A stretch of 64,000 bases of DNA from Pseudomonadota bacterium (GCA_021826035.1 JAKBBE010000003.1:22946-86945), one strand, 5' to 3'; counted from the stretch's first letter, positions 1 through 16,813 are shown. The notes: a model not told the origin generated them from the letters alone. Numbers and translations are program-made.

Positions 1-548
1 GGGACTTCCTCGACGCTGCGGCGTGGATCGCCGCCCGGCGGCCCGAGGTGCGGTTCGTGGCGCCGATGGCCAGTGCTGGCGCCCGGGAGTTGTTCCTGAG
101 GAAACGATCTGAAGTTCCTGATTATCCAGAAATTTTAATCACCGATGGTCAGGCCCAGCGCGTCTTGGCCGCCTGCGACGGCGCGCTGGTGGCCTCGGGA
201 ACCGCTACACTGGAAACGCTGCTTTCGCGGCGCGTGATGGTCGTGGCGTATCGGCTGGGCGCGATGACGGCATTTCTCCTGCGGCGGCTGCGTCTGGTGA
301 AAGTCCCGTATTTCTCACAACCGAATCTGCTGCTCGGGCGGCGGTTCGTGCCCGAGTTCCTTCAGGAGGGCGTCAGCGGCGCGACGCTCGGTGCGGCGCT
401 GCTTGCGCATCTGGAGGATCCGGCCTACGGGCAGACGCTGGCGCACGAGTTCGAGCGCGTGCACCGCGAACTGCGCTGCGGGGGCGCGGGGCTTGCCGCC
501 GAGGCCATCCTGCGCCAGCTGGGGCGCACCGGCGAGGCACGCACATGA
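1..548 (+). CDS. lpxB: Lipid-A-disaccharide synthase (3' part)
   Basis: This is the C-terminal part (about 181 residues) of LpxB, the glycosyltransferase that joins UDP-diacylglucosamine and lipid X at the inner membrane in lipid A synthesis. The reading frame is open from the window edge, so the start lies outside. Family hallmarks are visible: [11 protein letters not shown], the nucleotide-sugar end of the active site, and [16 protein letters not shown] further on. The gene ends in an ATGA overlap with rnhB, as in the usual lpxB-rnhB-dnaE order. I see no frameshift or odd feature. Confidence 0.95.
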   Translation, partial: DFLDAAAWIAARRPEVRFVAPMASAGARELFLRKRSEVPDYPEILITDGQAQRVLAACDGALVASGTATLETLLSRRVMVVAYRLGAMTAFLLRRLRLVKVPYFSQPNLLLGRRFVPEFLQEGVSGATLGAALLAHLEDPAYGQTLAHEFERVHRELRCGGAGLAAEAILRQLGRTGEART

Positions 549-1135
549 GGGCGCCCGGGTTGACCGCCGGGGTCGATGAGGCCGGCCGCGGACCGCTCGC
601 CGGACCGGTCATCGCCGCGGCGGTGATTCTCGATCCGGCCCAGCCCATCGACGGGCTCGCCGATTCCAAGGCGTTGAGCGAAGCGGCGCGCGAGCGGCTC
701 GCGCCGCTGATCCGCGCGCGCGCGATCGCCTGGGCGATCGGTAGCGCCGAGCGTGCCGAGATCGACGCGATCAACATCCTGGAGGCGACGCTGCTCGCCA
801 TGCGGCGCGCGCTGCTAGGACTCGCGGTGCGTCCGGCGCACGTGCAGATCGATGGCAACCGGGCCCCGCCGGTCTCGGATCTGGGCTGCAGCCTCGAGAC
901 CGTGGTGCGCGGCGATGCGACGGTGGCGGCGATCGGCGCGGCGTCCATCCTGGCCAAGACGCACCGCGATGCGCTGATGCGCCAGCTCGATCGGACCTGC
1001 CCGGGCTACGGCTTCGCGCGCCACAAGGGCTATGGCACGGCGGCGCACCTGGCGGCGCTGAGCCGCCTGGGACCCTCGAGCGAACATCGTCTTTCGTTCG
1101 CGCCGGTGCGTGCCGCGGCGCGGGCGCGCCGCTGA
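545..1135 (+). CDS. rnhB: Ribonuclease HII
   Basis: RNase HII removes RNA primers and single ribonucleotides embedded in DNA. The 196-residue protein carries the four acidic catalytic residues expected for the family: D11 and E12 in [15 protein letters not shown]103 in QIDGNRAP, and D124 in [17 protein letters not shown]. Length is normal. The ATG overlaps the lpxB stop (ATGA), which fixes the start and suggests translational coupling; dnaE starts 4 bases after its stop. Confidence 0.96.
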   Translation: MRAPGLTAGVDEAGRGPLAGPVIAAAVILDPAQPIDGLADSKALSEAARERLAPLIRARAIAWAIGSAERAEIDAINILEATLLAMRRALLGLAVRPAHVQIDGNRAPPVSDLGCSLETVVRGDATVAAIGAASILAKTHRDALMRQLDRTCPGYGFARHKGYGTAAHLAALSRLGPSSEHRLSFAPVRAAARARR

Positions 1136-1139
1136 ACCC

Positions 1140-4652
<3,513 letters not shown>

Positions 4653-4662
4653 GGCGGGGTGC

Positions 4663-4691
4663 TTGCACCGCGCCCGCCTCGCCCTTACCCT
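4663..4691 (+). promoter_or_regulatory. Possible accA promoter
   Basis: TTGCAC at 4663-4668 and TACCCT at 4686-4691 are separated by 17 bases, just after the dnaE stop and about 33 bases before accA. Match to the sigma-70 consensus is partial, so this is only a candidate. Confidence 0.25.
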
Positions 4692-4724
4692 CGCGCCCAG
4701 CACGAGACAACCCCGGGAAACCGC

Positions 4725-5690
<966 letters not shown>

Positions 5691-5727
5691 ACGAGTCGGC
5701 GCGTCGTTGAGCGGCGCGCGCACGCGC

Positions 5728-7095
5728 ATGCGCGCGGCGGGCTACTCGCCCGCGCGGCTCGACGCCGCGCTCACGGCCCTGCTGCCTGAACGGTCCACGG
5801 CACGCCTGTGCGTCGCGTTCAGCGGCGGGGTCGACTCCACCGCGCTGCTGGCGGCACTGGCCCGTCTGCGCCCGCCTCCGGCGGCGCTGCGCGCCGTGCA
5901 CGTCGATCATGGCCTGCACCGCCAGTCCGTCCGCTGGAGCCGTCAATGCCGGGCGCTGGCGCGCCAGCTCGGCGTGCCGCTGACGGTGGTGCGCGTGCAC
6001 GTGGAACATGCCCCGGGCGGCTCGCTGGAGGAGGCGGCGCGCACGGCGCGCTACCGGGCACTGGCGGCCGGACTGAAGCGCGGCGAGGTGCTGCTCACCG
6101 CCCATCACCAGGACGATCAGCTCGAGACCGTGTTGCTGCAGCTGCTGCGCGGCTGCGGCCTCGCCGGATTGGCGGCCATGGCCCCGAGTGCGCCGTTCGC
6201 GACGAGCGCGCTGCTGCGCCCGCTGCTGGGCTTCAGCCGCGCCGAGCTTGCCGCCTGGGTCGGCGCCGAGGGACTGCCGGTGAGCGAAGATCTCTCGAAC
6301 CTCGATGAGCGCTTCGATCGCAATTACCTGCGCCGCCAGGTGCTCCCGGCGGTGCGTGCCCGCTGGCGCGGCGCGGCCGGCGCGGTGGCCCGTACCGCGC
6401 GGCTCGCCGCCGAGGGCCAGCAGCTGCTCGAGGCACTGGCCCGCAGCGATCTGGAACCGGCCAGCGATGGCGCTGCGCTCTCGGTCAAGGCGCTGCGCCG
6501 GCTCTCCCCGGCGCGGCGGCGCAATGCGCTGCGTCTGTGGATCGGCGCGCACGGGGGCCCGCTGCCCGATGCACGCCGGCTCGAGCAGATCGCCGGTCCG
6601 GTGCTCGAGGCACGCCCCGATGCGCAGCCCCAGGTACTCTGGGGCGGCACTCGCTTGGTGCGCCATGCCGATCTGCTGTGGCTCGAGCCGCTCGCGGCGG
6701 TGTCAGGTCGCGTGCCCCCCGGGGCGGAGGTGCCCTGGGACGTGCGGACCTCGATGCGGTGTGAGTTGCCTGGCGGCTGCGGCACGCTCGAGCTCATGGC
6801 CGATGCGCACGGGCCGCTCGATCTGGATGCGTTGGGCACGTCGCTGACGGTGCGCTGGCGCAGCGGTGGGGAGCGCCTGCGTCTGCGTCCCGGTGGGGCG
6901 CGTCGTGCGCTGAAGAGCCTGCTGCAGGAGGCGCGCGTGCCGCCGGCGCAGCGCGCCCGTCTGCCGCTGCTCTATCAGGGCGATCGGTTGCTTGCGGCGG
7001 CGGATCTGTGGCTCGATGAGAGCGTGCGCGCGCGCCGCGGCGCGCGCCGCCGGGCACGACTGCGCTGGAAGAAGACGCCCCACGCCGGCCGCTGA
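5728..7095 (+). CDS. tilS: tRNA(Ile)-lysidine synthetase
   Basis: TilS converts C34 of the minor isoleucine tRNA to lysidine using ATP and lysine, which lets the tRNA read AUA. The N-terminal PP-loop is SGGVDS at residues 32-37, followed by the HHQDDQLET segment, the middle tRNA-binding domain and the C-terminal TilS domain with RWRSGGERLRLRPGG. From ATG 5728 the protein has 455 residues; an upstream TTG at 5707 is also possible because accA ends at 5690. It follows accA, as in E. coli. Confidence 0.93.
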   Translation: MRAAGYSPARLDAALTALLPERSTARLCVAFSGGVDSTALLAALARLRPPPAALRAVHVDHGLHRQSVRWSRQCRALARQLGVPLTVVRVHVEHAPGGSLEEAARTARYRALAAGLKRGEVLLTAHHQDDQLETVLLQLLRGCGLAGLAAMAPSAPFATSALLRPLLGFSRAELAAWVGAEGLPVSEDLSNLDERFDRNYLRRQVLPAVRARWRGAAGAVARTARLAAEGQQLLEALARSDLEPASDGAALSVKALRRLSPARRRNALRLWIGAHGGPLPDARRLEQIAGPVLEARPDAQPQVLWGGTRLVRHADLLWLEPLAAVSGRVPPGAEVPWDVRTSMRCELPGGCGTLELMADAHGPLDLDALGTSLTVRWRSGGERLRLRPGGARRALKSLLQEARVPPAQRARLPLLYQGDRLLAAADLWLDESVRARRGARRRARLRWKKTPHAGR

Positions 7096-7133
7096 TGTGC
7101 TAGTCTGCTTGCCCGTCGTTCATGCAGCCATGA

Positions 7134-8828
<1,695 letters not shown>

Positions 8829-8842
8829 AAGGGGGTAAGGGC

Positions 8843-9685
8843 ATGCAGCTCGCCGGGGCGCACATCGGGATCGACCAGCCGTTGCTCGTGATCGCAGGGC
8901 CATGCGTCATCGAGAGCGAGACGCTGGTGCAGGAGGTCGCCGGGCGGCTGCGCGAGATCACGCGGCGGCTCGCGCTGCCATTCGTGTTCAAGTCCTCCTT
9001 CGACAAGGCCAACCGCTCCTCGAAGAAGAGCTTCCGCGGCCCGGGCCTCGAGCAGGGGCTGAAGGTGCTCGAGGGTGTGCGGCGCACGTTCGGCGTGCCG
9101 GTGCTCACCGATGTGCACGAGGACACCCCGCTCGCCGAGGTCGCCGCGGTGGTCGATGTCCTGCAGACGCCGGCATTTCTCTGCCGGCAGACGAATTTCA
9201 TCCTGAACGTGGCGGCGTGCGGCAAGCCGGTCAACATCAAGAAGGGCCAGTTCCTCTCCCCCTGGGAGATGCGCAACGTCGTCGAGAAGGCGCGCTCGAC
9301 CGGCAACGAGCACATCATGGTGTGCGAGCGCGGCTTCAGCTTCGGATACAACAACCTGGTGGCCGACATGCGCTCCCTCGCGGTGATGCGCGAGTGCGAC
9401 TGCCCGGTGATCTTCGATGCCACCCACTCGGTGCAGCTGCCGGGCGGGCGCGGGGAGAGCTCGGGGGGCCAACGCGAGTTCGTGCCGGTGCTGGCGCGCG
9501 CGGCCGTGGCGGCGGGCGTCGCCGGAGTGTTCATGGAGACGCATCCGAACCCCGCGCGCGCGCTGTCCGATGGGCCCAATGCCTGGCCCCTCGATCGCAT
9601 CGAGCCGCTGCTCGAGACGCTCAAGGCGCTGGATGCGGCCGCCAAGGCCCGACCGTTCGAAGAGACTTTGCTGGCACCAGAATAG
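8843..9685 (+). CDS. kdsA: 3-deoxy-8-phosphooctulonate synthase
   Basis: KdsA condenses arabinose 5-phosphate with phosphoenolpyruvate to give KDO 8-phosphate, the precursor of the inner-core sugar of lipopolysaccharide. The 280-residue TIM-barrel protein shows [11 protein letters not shown] near the N-terminus, [12 protein letters not shown], and [14 protein letters not shown]. The ATG follows a purine-rich GGGGGTAAGGG ribosome site. It is placed between pyrG and eno as in many gammaproteobacteria. Confidence 0.97.
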   Translation: MQLAGAHIGIDQPLLVIAGPCVIESETLVQEVAGRLREITRRLALPFVFKSSFDKANRSSKKSFRGPGLEQGLKVLEGVRRTFGVPVLTDVHEDTPLAEVAAVVDVLQTPAFLCRQTNFILNVAACGKPVNIKKGQFLSPWEMRNVVEKARSTGNEHIMVCERGFSFGYNNLVADMRSLAVMRECDCPVIFDATHSVQLPGGRGESSGGQREFVPVLARAAVAAGVAGVFMETHPNPARALSDGPNAWPLDRIEPLLETLKALDAAAKARPFEETLLAPE

Positions 9686-9692
9686 GAAGTGA

Positions 9693-10988
<1,296 letters not shown>

Positions 10989-11015
10989 TCGGCGCGGCCG
11001 GCCGCCGTAAGCTCA

Positions 11016-11036
11016 GCCCGGGGCGAAGCCCCGGGC
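11016..11036 (+). terminator. GC-rich hairpin between eno and ftsB
   Basis: Perfect 9-bp arms GCCCGGGGC and GCCCCGGGC flank the triloop GAA. There is no following T run, so it may act as a partial attenuator or an RNA-processing or stability element after eno, not as a full intrinsic terminator. A 12-bp palindrome GCGGCCGGCCGC lies just upstream at 10994-11005. Confidence 0.4.
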
Positions 11037-11046
11037 CACGCACCGC

Positions 11047-11346
11047 ATGAAAGTCCTCCTCGCCGCACTGATCGTCGTTTTGGTACTGCTGCAGTACCGC
11101 ATCTGGATCTCCGATCAAGGAGTGCGGCCGGTCTACCGGCTCGAGCGGGTGGTGGCGGCGCAGGAGAAGCTCAACGCGCACCTGAGCCGGCGCAATGCGC
11201 GCCTGGAGGCGGAGGTGGCCGATCTGAAGACCGGCACCGGCGCGATCGAGGAGCGCGCGCGCAGCCAGCTCGGCATGATTGGCCCGCACGAAACCTTCTA
11301 CATGGTCGTTGAACCGCCGCGCTTCCCGCCGGCCGGGTCGCGCTGA
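11047..11346 (+). CDS. ftsB: Cell division protein FtsB
   Basis: FtsB is a small bitopic protein that bridges FtsL and FtsQ in the divisome. The 99 residues start with one transmembrane helix (about 3-20, LLAALIVVLVLLQY), followed by a coiled-coil stretch (about 35-70, rich in L, A, E and R) and the FtsB-like end RSQLGMIGPHETFYMVVE. The gene lies between eno and ispD, the classic location, with 3 bases to ispD. Confidence 0.93.
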   Translation: MKVLLAALIVVLVLLQYRIWISDQGVRPVYRLERVVAAQEKLNAHLSRRNARLEAEVADLKTGTGAIEERARSQLGMIGPHETFYMVVEPPRFPPAGSR

Positions 11347-11349
11347 GTC

Positions 11350-12030
11350 ATGCGCTACTGGTTGGTGATGCCGGCGGCCGGAATCGGCCGGCGGTTCGGG
11401 GCCGAACGGCCCAAGCAGTACGCGCCGCTCTGTGGGCGCACGGTGATCCAGTGGGCGCTTGAACCGTTTCTCGCCGATGCGCGCTGTGCCGGTGCGATGG
11501 TGGCCCTCGCGGCGCACGATCCGTACTGGCCTGAGGTCGCGCCACCGGGGGTCATGACGGTCGCCGGCGGCGCCGAGCGCAGTCACTCGGTGCGCCATGC
11601 GCTCGCAGCGCTCGCCCCGCGCGCGGCGGCCGACGACTGGGTGCTGGTGCACGATGCGGCCCGACCGTGCCTGACGGGGCAGGATCTGGAGCATCTGCTC
11701 GGGGAGCTCGCCGACCATCCGCTCGGCGGGTTGCTGGCGGTGCCGGCGGCCGACACGCTCAAGCGCGCCGATGCGCACCGCGGCGTCGAGGCGACCGTGG
11801 ATCGCAGCGGACTGTGGCGCGCGCTGACCCCGCAGATGTTTCGCTACGGCGCGCTCTGCGCTGCGCTTGATGCGGCGCACGCGGCGGGCCGGGTGCCCAC
11901 CGATGAGGCGCAGGCACTCGAGTGGCGCCACGAGCACCCGCGGCTCGTGGCCGGTTCGGCCGGTAACCTGAAAATCACCACCGCGGCGGACCTGACGCTC
12001 GCGGCGGCTTTGCTGGAGGCCTCGGCATGA
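11350..12030 (+). CDS. ispD: 2-C-methyl-D-erythritol 4-phosphate cytidylyltransferase
   Basis: IspD attaches CMP to methylerythritol phosphate in the non-mevalonate isoprenoid pathway. The 226-residue nucleotidyltransferase has the CTP-binding signature [10 protein letters not shown] followed by ERPKQYAPL, the VHDAARPC loop and the dimer arm near TDEAQALEW. It overlaps ispF by an ATGA tetranucleotide, so the two consecutive-pathway enzymes are probably co-translated. Confidence 0.96.
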   Translation: MRYWLVMPAAGIGRRFGAERPKQYAPLCGRTVIQWALEPFLADARCAGAMVALAAHDPYWPEVAPPGVMTVAGGAERSHSVRHALAALAPRAAADDWVLVHDAARPCLTGQDLEHLLGELADHPLGGLLAVPAADTLKRADAHRGVEATVDRSGLWRALTPQMFRYGALCAALDAAHAAGRVPTDEAQALEWRHEHPRLVAGSAGNLKITTAADLTLAAALLEASA

Positions 12031-12503
12031 GAGTGGGGACGGGGTTCGATGTGCATGCGTTCGGTCCGGGCGAGCACGTGATGCTCGGCGGGGTACGGGT
12101 GGCGCACACCCAGGGGGTGCTTGCGCATTCCGACGGGGACGTGCTGCTGCATGCGCTCACCGACGCGCTGCTGGGGGCGGCCGGACTTGGCGACATCGGT
12201 GAGCATTTCAGGGACACCGATCCGCGCTGGAAGGGGGCCGACAGCGCCGGCTTTGTGACCCATACGCTCGCTCTGGTGCGCGCCCGGGGCTGGTGCGTCG
12301 GCAACGCGGATCTGACCCTGCTCGCCGAGCGGCCGAAGGTCGGCCCGCACCGCGAGGCGATCCGCGCGCGCATCGCCGAGCTGCTCGAAGTGGCCCCCGA
12401 TGCGGTCAACGTCAAGGCGACCACCACCGAGAAACTCGGTTTCCTCGGCCGTGCCGAGGGCATCGGCGCTCAGGCGGTGGTGCTGCTGCTGAAGGCGCGC
12501 TGA
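12027..12503 (+). CDS. ispF: 2-C-methyl-D-erythritol 2,4-cyclodiphosphate synthase
   Basis: IspF forms the cyclic diphosphate intermediate of the methylerythritol phosphate pathway. The 158-residue protein has the metal ligands D8 and H10 (GFDVHAF) and H42 ([10 protein letters not shown]), and the C-terminal [17 protein letters not shown] substrate loop. Length is normal. In many relatives truD follows directly; here an unrelated secreted protein gene intervenes. Confidence 0.97.
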   Translation: MRVGTGFDVHAFGPGEHVMLGGVRVAHTQGVLAHSDGDVLLHALTDALLGAAGLGDIGEHFRDTDPRWKGADSAGFVTHTLALVRARGWCVGNADLTLLAERPKVGPHREAIRARIAELLEVAPDAVNVKATTTEKLGFLGRAEGIGAQAVVLLLKAR

Positions 12504-12510
12504 GCGCGGA

Positions 12511-12540
12511 CTGGCCGCGCCGCGCGGCCCGTGCTAGCGT
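12511..12540 (+). promoter_or_regulatory. Candidate promoter for the PNGase A-like gene
   Basis: CTGGCC at 12511-12516 and an extended minus-10 GTGCTAGCGT ending at 12540 (hexamer 12535-12540) are 18 bases apart, downstream of the ispF stop and about 90 bases before the gene. The match is moderate. It suggests that the inserted gene can be transcribed separately from ispDF. Confidence 0.35.
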
Positions 12541-12628
12541 GGCCCTCAGGTCGCCGTCGAACCACAACAGCACATCGGGCCGGCCTTCCCCGCGCGGGGA
12601 TCGCGGTCTGAACCATCAGGGGGTCGCC

Positions 12629-14395
12629 ATGCGTATGCAACTGAACTCGGCACTGCGCTCGGTCCTGCTCGGCATGCTTGCCGGTCTTGCGCTGCCGCTC
12701 GCCTCGGCCGTCGCTCGGGATGGCGGCAGCGGGTTGAACATTCCGCCTAAACCGCTCATCGGTCAGCAGAACGTCGCCACCGCCGATCTGCTCGTGTCCC
12801 ATCCGCCGACCCGGCCGTGCATCGTGACGCTCTTTCAGTCCGACACGTTCAATGTGTATGCGCCACTGCCGTTCACCTACAGCCCGCCGGTCGATTGCCG
12901 TGGCCCCTGGGCGAAAGTCGTGTTCGTGGCGCACTTCAACGAGAACGCCGGGGTGCAGTTCGACCGCACCGCGTACGTCTTTCTCGGCAACACCGCGCTT
13001 TATTTCGGCACCACGCCGGAGCCGACCTCCAGCGTCGGTCCGGTCTGGACCGTCGAGCGCAATGTGACCGAGTACAGCGCGCTGCTCGCGCAACCGCAGT
13101 CCGGGGCCGCGACGATCTTCAACATCGTCAACAGCACCTACACCGGCGTCATCCACGGCAGCGGCTATCTGTATTTCTATCCGGTCGGGCGGGGCGAGGA
13201 CGGGGCGGACGCTCACGGCCGCGGTCGCGCCGCCATACCCTCGGCGGTTTATCCGCTGAACAGCGGCAATCAGCCGAGCTATCTCTACACGCCGACGCAG
13301 CCGCTGGCGCAGCAGATCACCTTTCCGACCAACATGACGCACATCTATCTGCAGATCACCGCGCAGAGCCAGATCGGGGACGAGTTCTGGTACACCTGTG
13401 TGCCCGATCAGTACGCCCTGGAGCTGCAGAGCTGCGGCAACAGCGGCTACCGTCAGGTGGTGGTGCAGGTCGACGGGCGCACCGTCGCCTATGCGCCAGT
13501 CTCCCCGTGGATCTACAGCGGCGGGATCGATCCGTTCCTCTGGCAGCCGACCCCGGGGGTGCAGACGCTGAATTTCACGCCCTACCGGGTCGATCTGACG
13601 CCGCTTGCCGCCGAACTCGACAACGGCAGGCCGCACACCGTCGCGGTGAGCGTGTACAACGATGGCGACTACTTCTCCGTGGCCGCGAATCTGCTGGTGT
13701 ACCAGGATGAGCGGGTCGGGGCGCTCAGTGGGGCTGTCACGCAGATCGACGTTCCCCCGCTCGCGCCAAACGTCACGGCCAATCTGGTCAGCGGCTCCGG
13801 CGGCAGCATCAGCGGCTCGGTCACGGTCAGCTCCGCGCTGCGCACGCGCCTGGCCGGCTACCTCGAGCTGCCGGAGGGCCTGCGCCGCACGTCGGTGGAG
13901 CAGGATGTCCAGTTCGCCAACCAACAGACCTACACGATCAACACCAGCGTCTACGATCAGCAGATCGCCCTCACCAGCGCGGTGCGCACCGTCACTGAGG
14001 TGAGCGGCGCGGGCTCTGAGGTCCGGCGCCGGGTGAGCACCTGGCGCTTCCCGCTCACGGTCAACTACGATCAGGTGCAGCAGGCGAACGGCGACTACGC
14101 CATCACCACCTCGGTGCGCCAGCACTTCAGCACGCGCACCGGCCCGGCCTGGGACAGCGCCGCGGGCCGCGCGCTCAGTGATCGCGTGCGCGCCATCGAC
14201 ACGCTCGAGTTCGACTCAGGCTTCAACTTCCTCGGCCATTCGGGCATGTCCGGCTCGCAGCGCTACGAGTTCGAGCGCCGGGGCGACGGCGTGTCCGAGT
14301 GCTACCTGCGCACCATCGTCAACAGTGCCAATGCGGTCAGCGCCGTGCTCGACGGTGAGCATTGCGATCTGCTCGGCGGGGCGCGCCGGCGGTGA
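12629..14395 (+). CDS. Secreted peptide:N-glycosidase A-like protein
   Basis: The predicted protein has 588 residues with a clear signal peptide (about 1-29, ending ASAVA before RD). The mature part resembles the peptide-N4-(N-acetyl-beta-glucosaminyl)asparagine amidase A family: TYSPPVDC (83-90), GVQFDR (108-113), TTPEPTSS (128-135), an STYTG segment near 170, and a C-terminal SECYLRTIVNSANAV. That family, known from plants and fungi and from a few acid-living bacteria, releases N-glycans from glycopeptides. Six cysteines (C64 and C90 among them) suggest three disulfides in the periplasm or medium. ATG 12629 follows a GGGGG ribosome site. It sits between ispF and truD, which are normally adjacent, and overlaps truD by GTGA. 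The family call is from motif memory; activity is inferred. Confidence 0.8.
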   Translation: MRMQLNSALRSVLLGMLAGLALPLASAVARDGGSGLNIPPKPLIGQQNVATADLLVSHPPTRPCIVTLFQSDTFNVYAPLPFTYSPPVDCRGPWAKVVFVAHFNENAGVQFDRTAYVFLGNTALYFGTTPEPTSSVGPVWTVERNVTEYSALLAQPQSGAATIFNIVNSTYTGVIHGSGYLYFYPVGRGEDGADAHGRGRAAIPSAVYPLNSGNQPSYLYTPTQPLAQQITFPTNMTHIYLQITAQSQIGDEFWYTCVPDQYALELQSCGNSGYRQVVVQVDGRTVAYAPVSPWIYSGGIDPFLWQPTPGVQTLNFTPYRVDLTPLAAELDNGRPHTVAVSVYNDGDYFSVAANLLVYQDERVGALSGAVTQIDVPPLAPNVTANLVSGSGGSISGSVTVSSALRTRLAGYLELPEGLRRTSVEQDVQFANQQTYTINTSVYDQQIALTSAVRTVTEVSGAGSEVRRRVSTWRFPLTVNYDQVQQANGDYAITTSVRQHFSTRTGPAWDSAAGRALSDRVRAIDTLEFDSGFNFLGHSGMSGSQRYEFERRGDGVSECYLRTIVNSANAVSAVLDGEHCDLLGGARRR

Positions 14396-15465
14396 GCGAA
14401 TCGAGCGCATCGGCGGGCGCACCGGCGCGCGCCGACGCCGCGGCGCTCGATCCGCCGCGCGCGTACGGCGCGCCGCTCACTCGCGTGCGGGTGCGCGCCG
14501 AGCCGGAGGATTTCTGTGTCGAGGAGTGCCTCGGGTTCGCGCCCGCCGGCGCCGGCGCGCATGTCCTGCTCCAGGTGCGCAAGCGCGACGCGAACACCGT
14601 GTGGGTGGCCGGGGAACTCGCCCGCCTGGGCGGCTGCCGGCCGTTTGAGGTCGGCTATGCCGGGCTGAAGGACCGGCGCGCGGTGGCGGTGCAGTGGTTC
14701 ACGGTGCCGCGCGGCTCGCGCTCTCCTGAGCAGTGGCGGGGCGTACGCGCGGAGGGCTTCGAGGTGCTGGAGGCACAGGGCCACACCCGCAAGCTGCCGC
14801 GCGGGGCGCTCGAGGGCAATCGCTTTCGCATCTACGCGCGCGGCGCGCCGCCGGCCCCACCGGCGCTGCAGGCGCGGCTTGAGCACATTGCCGCGCACGG
14901 CGTGCCGAACTACTTCGGGCCGCAGCGCTTTGGCCGCGAGGGCGGCAATCTGGCGAACCTGCCGGCCGATCCGAGTGCGCTGCGTCCCGGCGAGCGCAGC
15001 TTCGTGCTCTCGGCGGCGCGCAGCCTGCTGTTCAATGCGGTGCTCGCCGAGCGGGTGCGTACGGGCCGGTGGTGCGAGCTTGAGGCGGGCGATCGCGCCC
15101 AGCTCGACGGACGCGGCAGTCATTTCGCGGTCGAGGCGCCGGATGCGACGCTGCGCGAACGCGCCGCGCGGCTGGAGATCCACCCGAGCGGGCCGCTTTG
15201 GGGGCAGGGTGAAGCGGACTGCGAGGGCGCGGTGCGCACGCTCGAGACGGACATCGTGCGCGGCTATCCGGCGGCCTGCGCACTGCTCGAGGCGGCCGGC
15301 ATGCGCCAGGAGCGGCGCAGCCTGCGTCTGGCGGTCCGTGACCTCGAGGCACGGATCGAGCCCGACGGGGTGCGGCTGCAGTTCCGTCTGACCCGCGGCG
15401 CGTACGCCACCGCGGTGCTGCGCGAACTGTTCGTGCTCGAGGACTACGAGCCGAGCAGCACGTAG
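14392..15465 (+). CDS. truD: tRNA pseudouridine(13) synthase
   Basis: TruD isomerises U13 of tRNA(Glu) to pseudouridine. The sequence carries the family motif GYAGLKDRRAVAVQWF with the catalytic aspartate at residue 94, and the later NYFGPQRFGREGGNL and ALEGNRFRI segments. With the GTG at 14392, which overlaps the preceding stop, the protein has 357 residues. Its 3' end overlaps the convergent Smr gene by 22 bases. The first 30 residues are alanine-rich and poorly conserved in look, so a slightly later start cannot be excluded. Confidence 0.92.
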   Translation: MSESSASAGAPARADAAALDPPRAYGAPLTRVRVRAEPEDFCVEECLGFAPAGAGAHVLLQVRKRDANTVWVAGELARLGGCRPFEVGYAGLKDRRAVAVQWFTVPRGSRSPEQWRGVRAEGFEVLEAQGHTRKLPRGALEGNRFRIYARGAPPAPPALQARLEHIAAHGVPNYFGPQRFGREGGNLANLPADPSALRPGERSFVLSAARSLLFNAVLAERVRTGRWCELEAGDRAQLDGRGSHFAVEAPDATLRERAARLEIHPSGPLWGQGEADCEGAVRTLETDIVRGYPAACALLEAAGMRQERRSLRLAVRDLEARIEPDGVRLQFRLTRGAYATAVLRELFVLEDYEPSST

Positions 15466-15977
15466 ATGGCGCCCGTGCCGCCATCGACCGCGCGCGCCGA
15501 GACGAACGCCAGCACCGGCCCGAGGCGCCGCAACAGGGCGGCCACCAGACCCTTGAGCACCGGACCGCGATGACCGGAGCGCAGCCCCTTGCCGTGCACG
15601 ATGCGCACGCAGCGCCAGTCGCGCCCCAGCGCCTCGGTGAGAAACTCGCGCAGCGCCTGCTTCGCCTGCGGCACGGTCAGTCCGTGCAGATCAAGTTCGC
15701 CCTGCACCCGGTACTCCCCGCGGCGCAGGCGCCGCAGCACCTCGAGCGGCACCCCCTCGCGGCGAAACACCAGCTCATCGCCGGCGGCGAGCGCCGGGTC
15801 GAGCGGATTGCCGCTCAGGCTTTCCTCCAGCACGGCGAGCCGATCGGCGCGCGAGAACCGCGCCGCGGGCGGCGGCTTGGGCCGCTGCGGACTCGGCGCA
15901 GCTCGCGCCAGTGGCTTCACCCCGCGCACCGCGGCGCGAAACAGCTGCCGATCCTCATCGCGGTCCGATACGCACAC
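15444..15977 (-). CDS. Smr domain protein (SmrA/YdaL-like)
   Basis: The 177-residue protein has the N-terminal DEDRQLFRAAVRGVKPL and VFRREGVPLEVLRRLRRGEY segments of SmrA (YdaL)-type proteins, then a C-terminal Smr domain with LDLHGL (95-100) and HGKG (128-131). Smr domains bind or nick nucleic acids; relatives include SmrB, a ribosome-collision endonuclease, so an RNA or DNA nuclease role is plausible but not shown here. It is the only minus-strand gene in the first 17 kb; its 3' end overlaps truD and its start faces surE. Confidence 0.88.
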   Translation of the reverse strand: MCVSDRDEDRQLFRAAVRGVKPLARAAPSPQRPKPPPAARFSRADRLAVLEESLSGNPLDPALAAGDELVFRREGVPLEVLRRLRRGEYRVQGELDLHGLTVPQAKQALREFLTEALGRDWRCVRIVHGKGLRSGHRGPVLKGLVAALLRRLGPVLAFVSARAVDGGTGAIYVLLGS

Positions 15978-16003
15978 GCTACCTCCGCCGATTTTGCTTC
16001 CAG

Positions 16004-16009
16004 TATAGT
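16004..16009 (+). promoter_or_regulatory. Minus-10-like TATAGT upstream of surE
   Basis: TATAGT lies in an AT-rich pocket (TTTTGCTTCCAGTATAGT) in the gap between the divergent Smr and surE starts, about 46 bases before surE. No convincing minus-35 is seen at 16-18 bases. Confidence 0.35.
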
Positions 16010-16054
16010 CGCGCCCTTCCCGAGGATCGTCCTCGCCGCGGCGCTACCCTGCCT

Positions 16055-16813
16055 GTGAAAATTCTGCTCAGCAACGACGACGGCTATCTCGCCACCGGCC
16101 TGCGCGTGCTGCGCCGCCGGCTCGCCGAACTCGGTGAACTCACCGTCGTCGCTCCCGACCGCAACCGCAGCGGCGCGAGCAATTCGCTCACGCTCGACAT
16201 GCCGCTGCGAGTGATGGAGATCGAACCGGGTCTGTACTGCGTGCAGGGCACGCCGACCGACTGCGTGCATCTGGCGATCACCGGGTTGTTCGAGGACGAA
16301 CACGACATGGTCGTCTCCGGGATCAACGACGGGGCCAATCTTGGCGATGACGTGCTCTATTCCGGCACCGTGGCGGCGGCCATCGAAGGGCGCTTCCTCG
16401 GGCTGCCGACGCTCGCGGTCTCGCTGTGCACCCGACCGGGCAGCGGCGGGCACTACGAGACGGCGGCGGCGGTGGCGCACCGGCTGGTGAGCGAGATGCT
16501 CGCCCGGCCGCTGGAGTCCTCGCTGATCCTCAACGTGAATGTGCCGGACGTGCCCTTCGAGGCGCTGCGCGGCTTTCGCAGCACCCGACTCGGGCACCGT
16601 CATCGCTCAGAACCGATCGTGCCGGCGCGTGATCCGCGCGGCCGCCCGGTGTACTGGGTGGGGCCGGCCGGTCCGCAGCAGGATGCCGGGCCGGGCACTG
16701 ATTTCCACGCCGTCGATGGCGGTTACGTGTCGGTCACGCCCCTGCAGGTCGATCTGACCCGCCATGCGGCGCTCGGTGCGCTCACCGAGTGGCTGGAGGG
16801 ATTCGATGGCTGA
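16055..16813 (+). CDS. surE: 5'/3'-nucleotidase SurE
   Basis: SurE is a metal-dependent nucleoside monophosphate and short polyphosphate phosphatase linked to stationary-phase survival. The 252-residue protein starts at GTG with [11 protein letters not shown], where D8 and D9 bind the metal; S39-type and N-type ligands occur in [12 protein letters not shown] and [21 protein letters not shown] longer frame exists upstream, but homologues begin at this motif. pcm overlaps its end by 8 bases, the conserved surE-pcm arrangement. Confidence 0.96.
   Translation: MKILLSNDDGYLATGLRVLRRRLAELGELTVVAPDRNRSGASNSLTLDMPLRVMEIEPGLYCVQGTPTDCVHLAITGLFEDEHDMVVSGINDGANLGDDVLYSGTVAAAIEGRFLGLPTLAVSLCTRPGSGGHYETAAAVAHRLVSEMLARPLESSLILNVNVPDVPFEALRGFRSTRLGHRHRSEPIVPARDPRGRPVYWVGPAGPQQDAGPGTDFHAVDGGYVSVTPLQVDLTRHAALGALTEWLEGFDG

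Noticed and set aside
12293..12628. Open frame upstream of the PNGase A-like gene, overlapping ispF
   Set aside because: Arginine-rich shadow of ispF; the signal peptide and ribosome site place the start at 12629.
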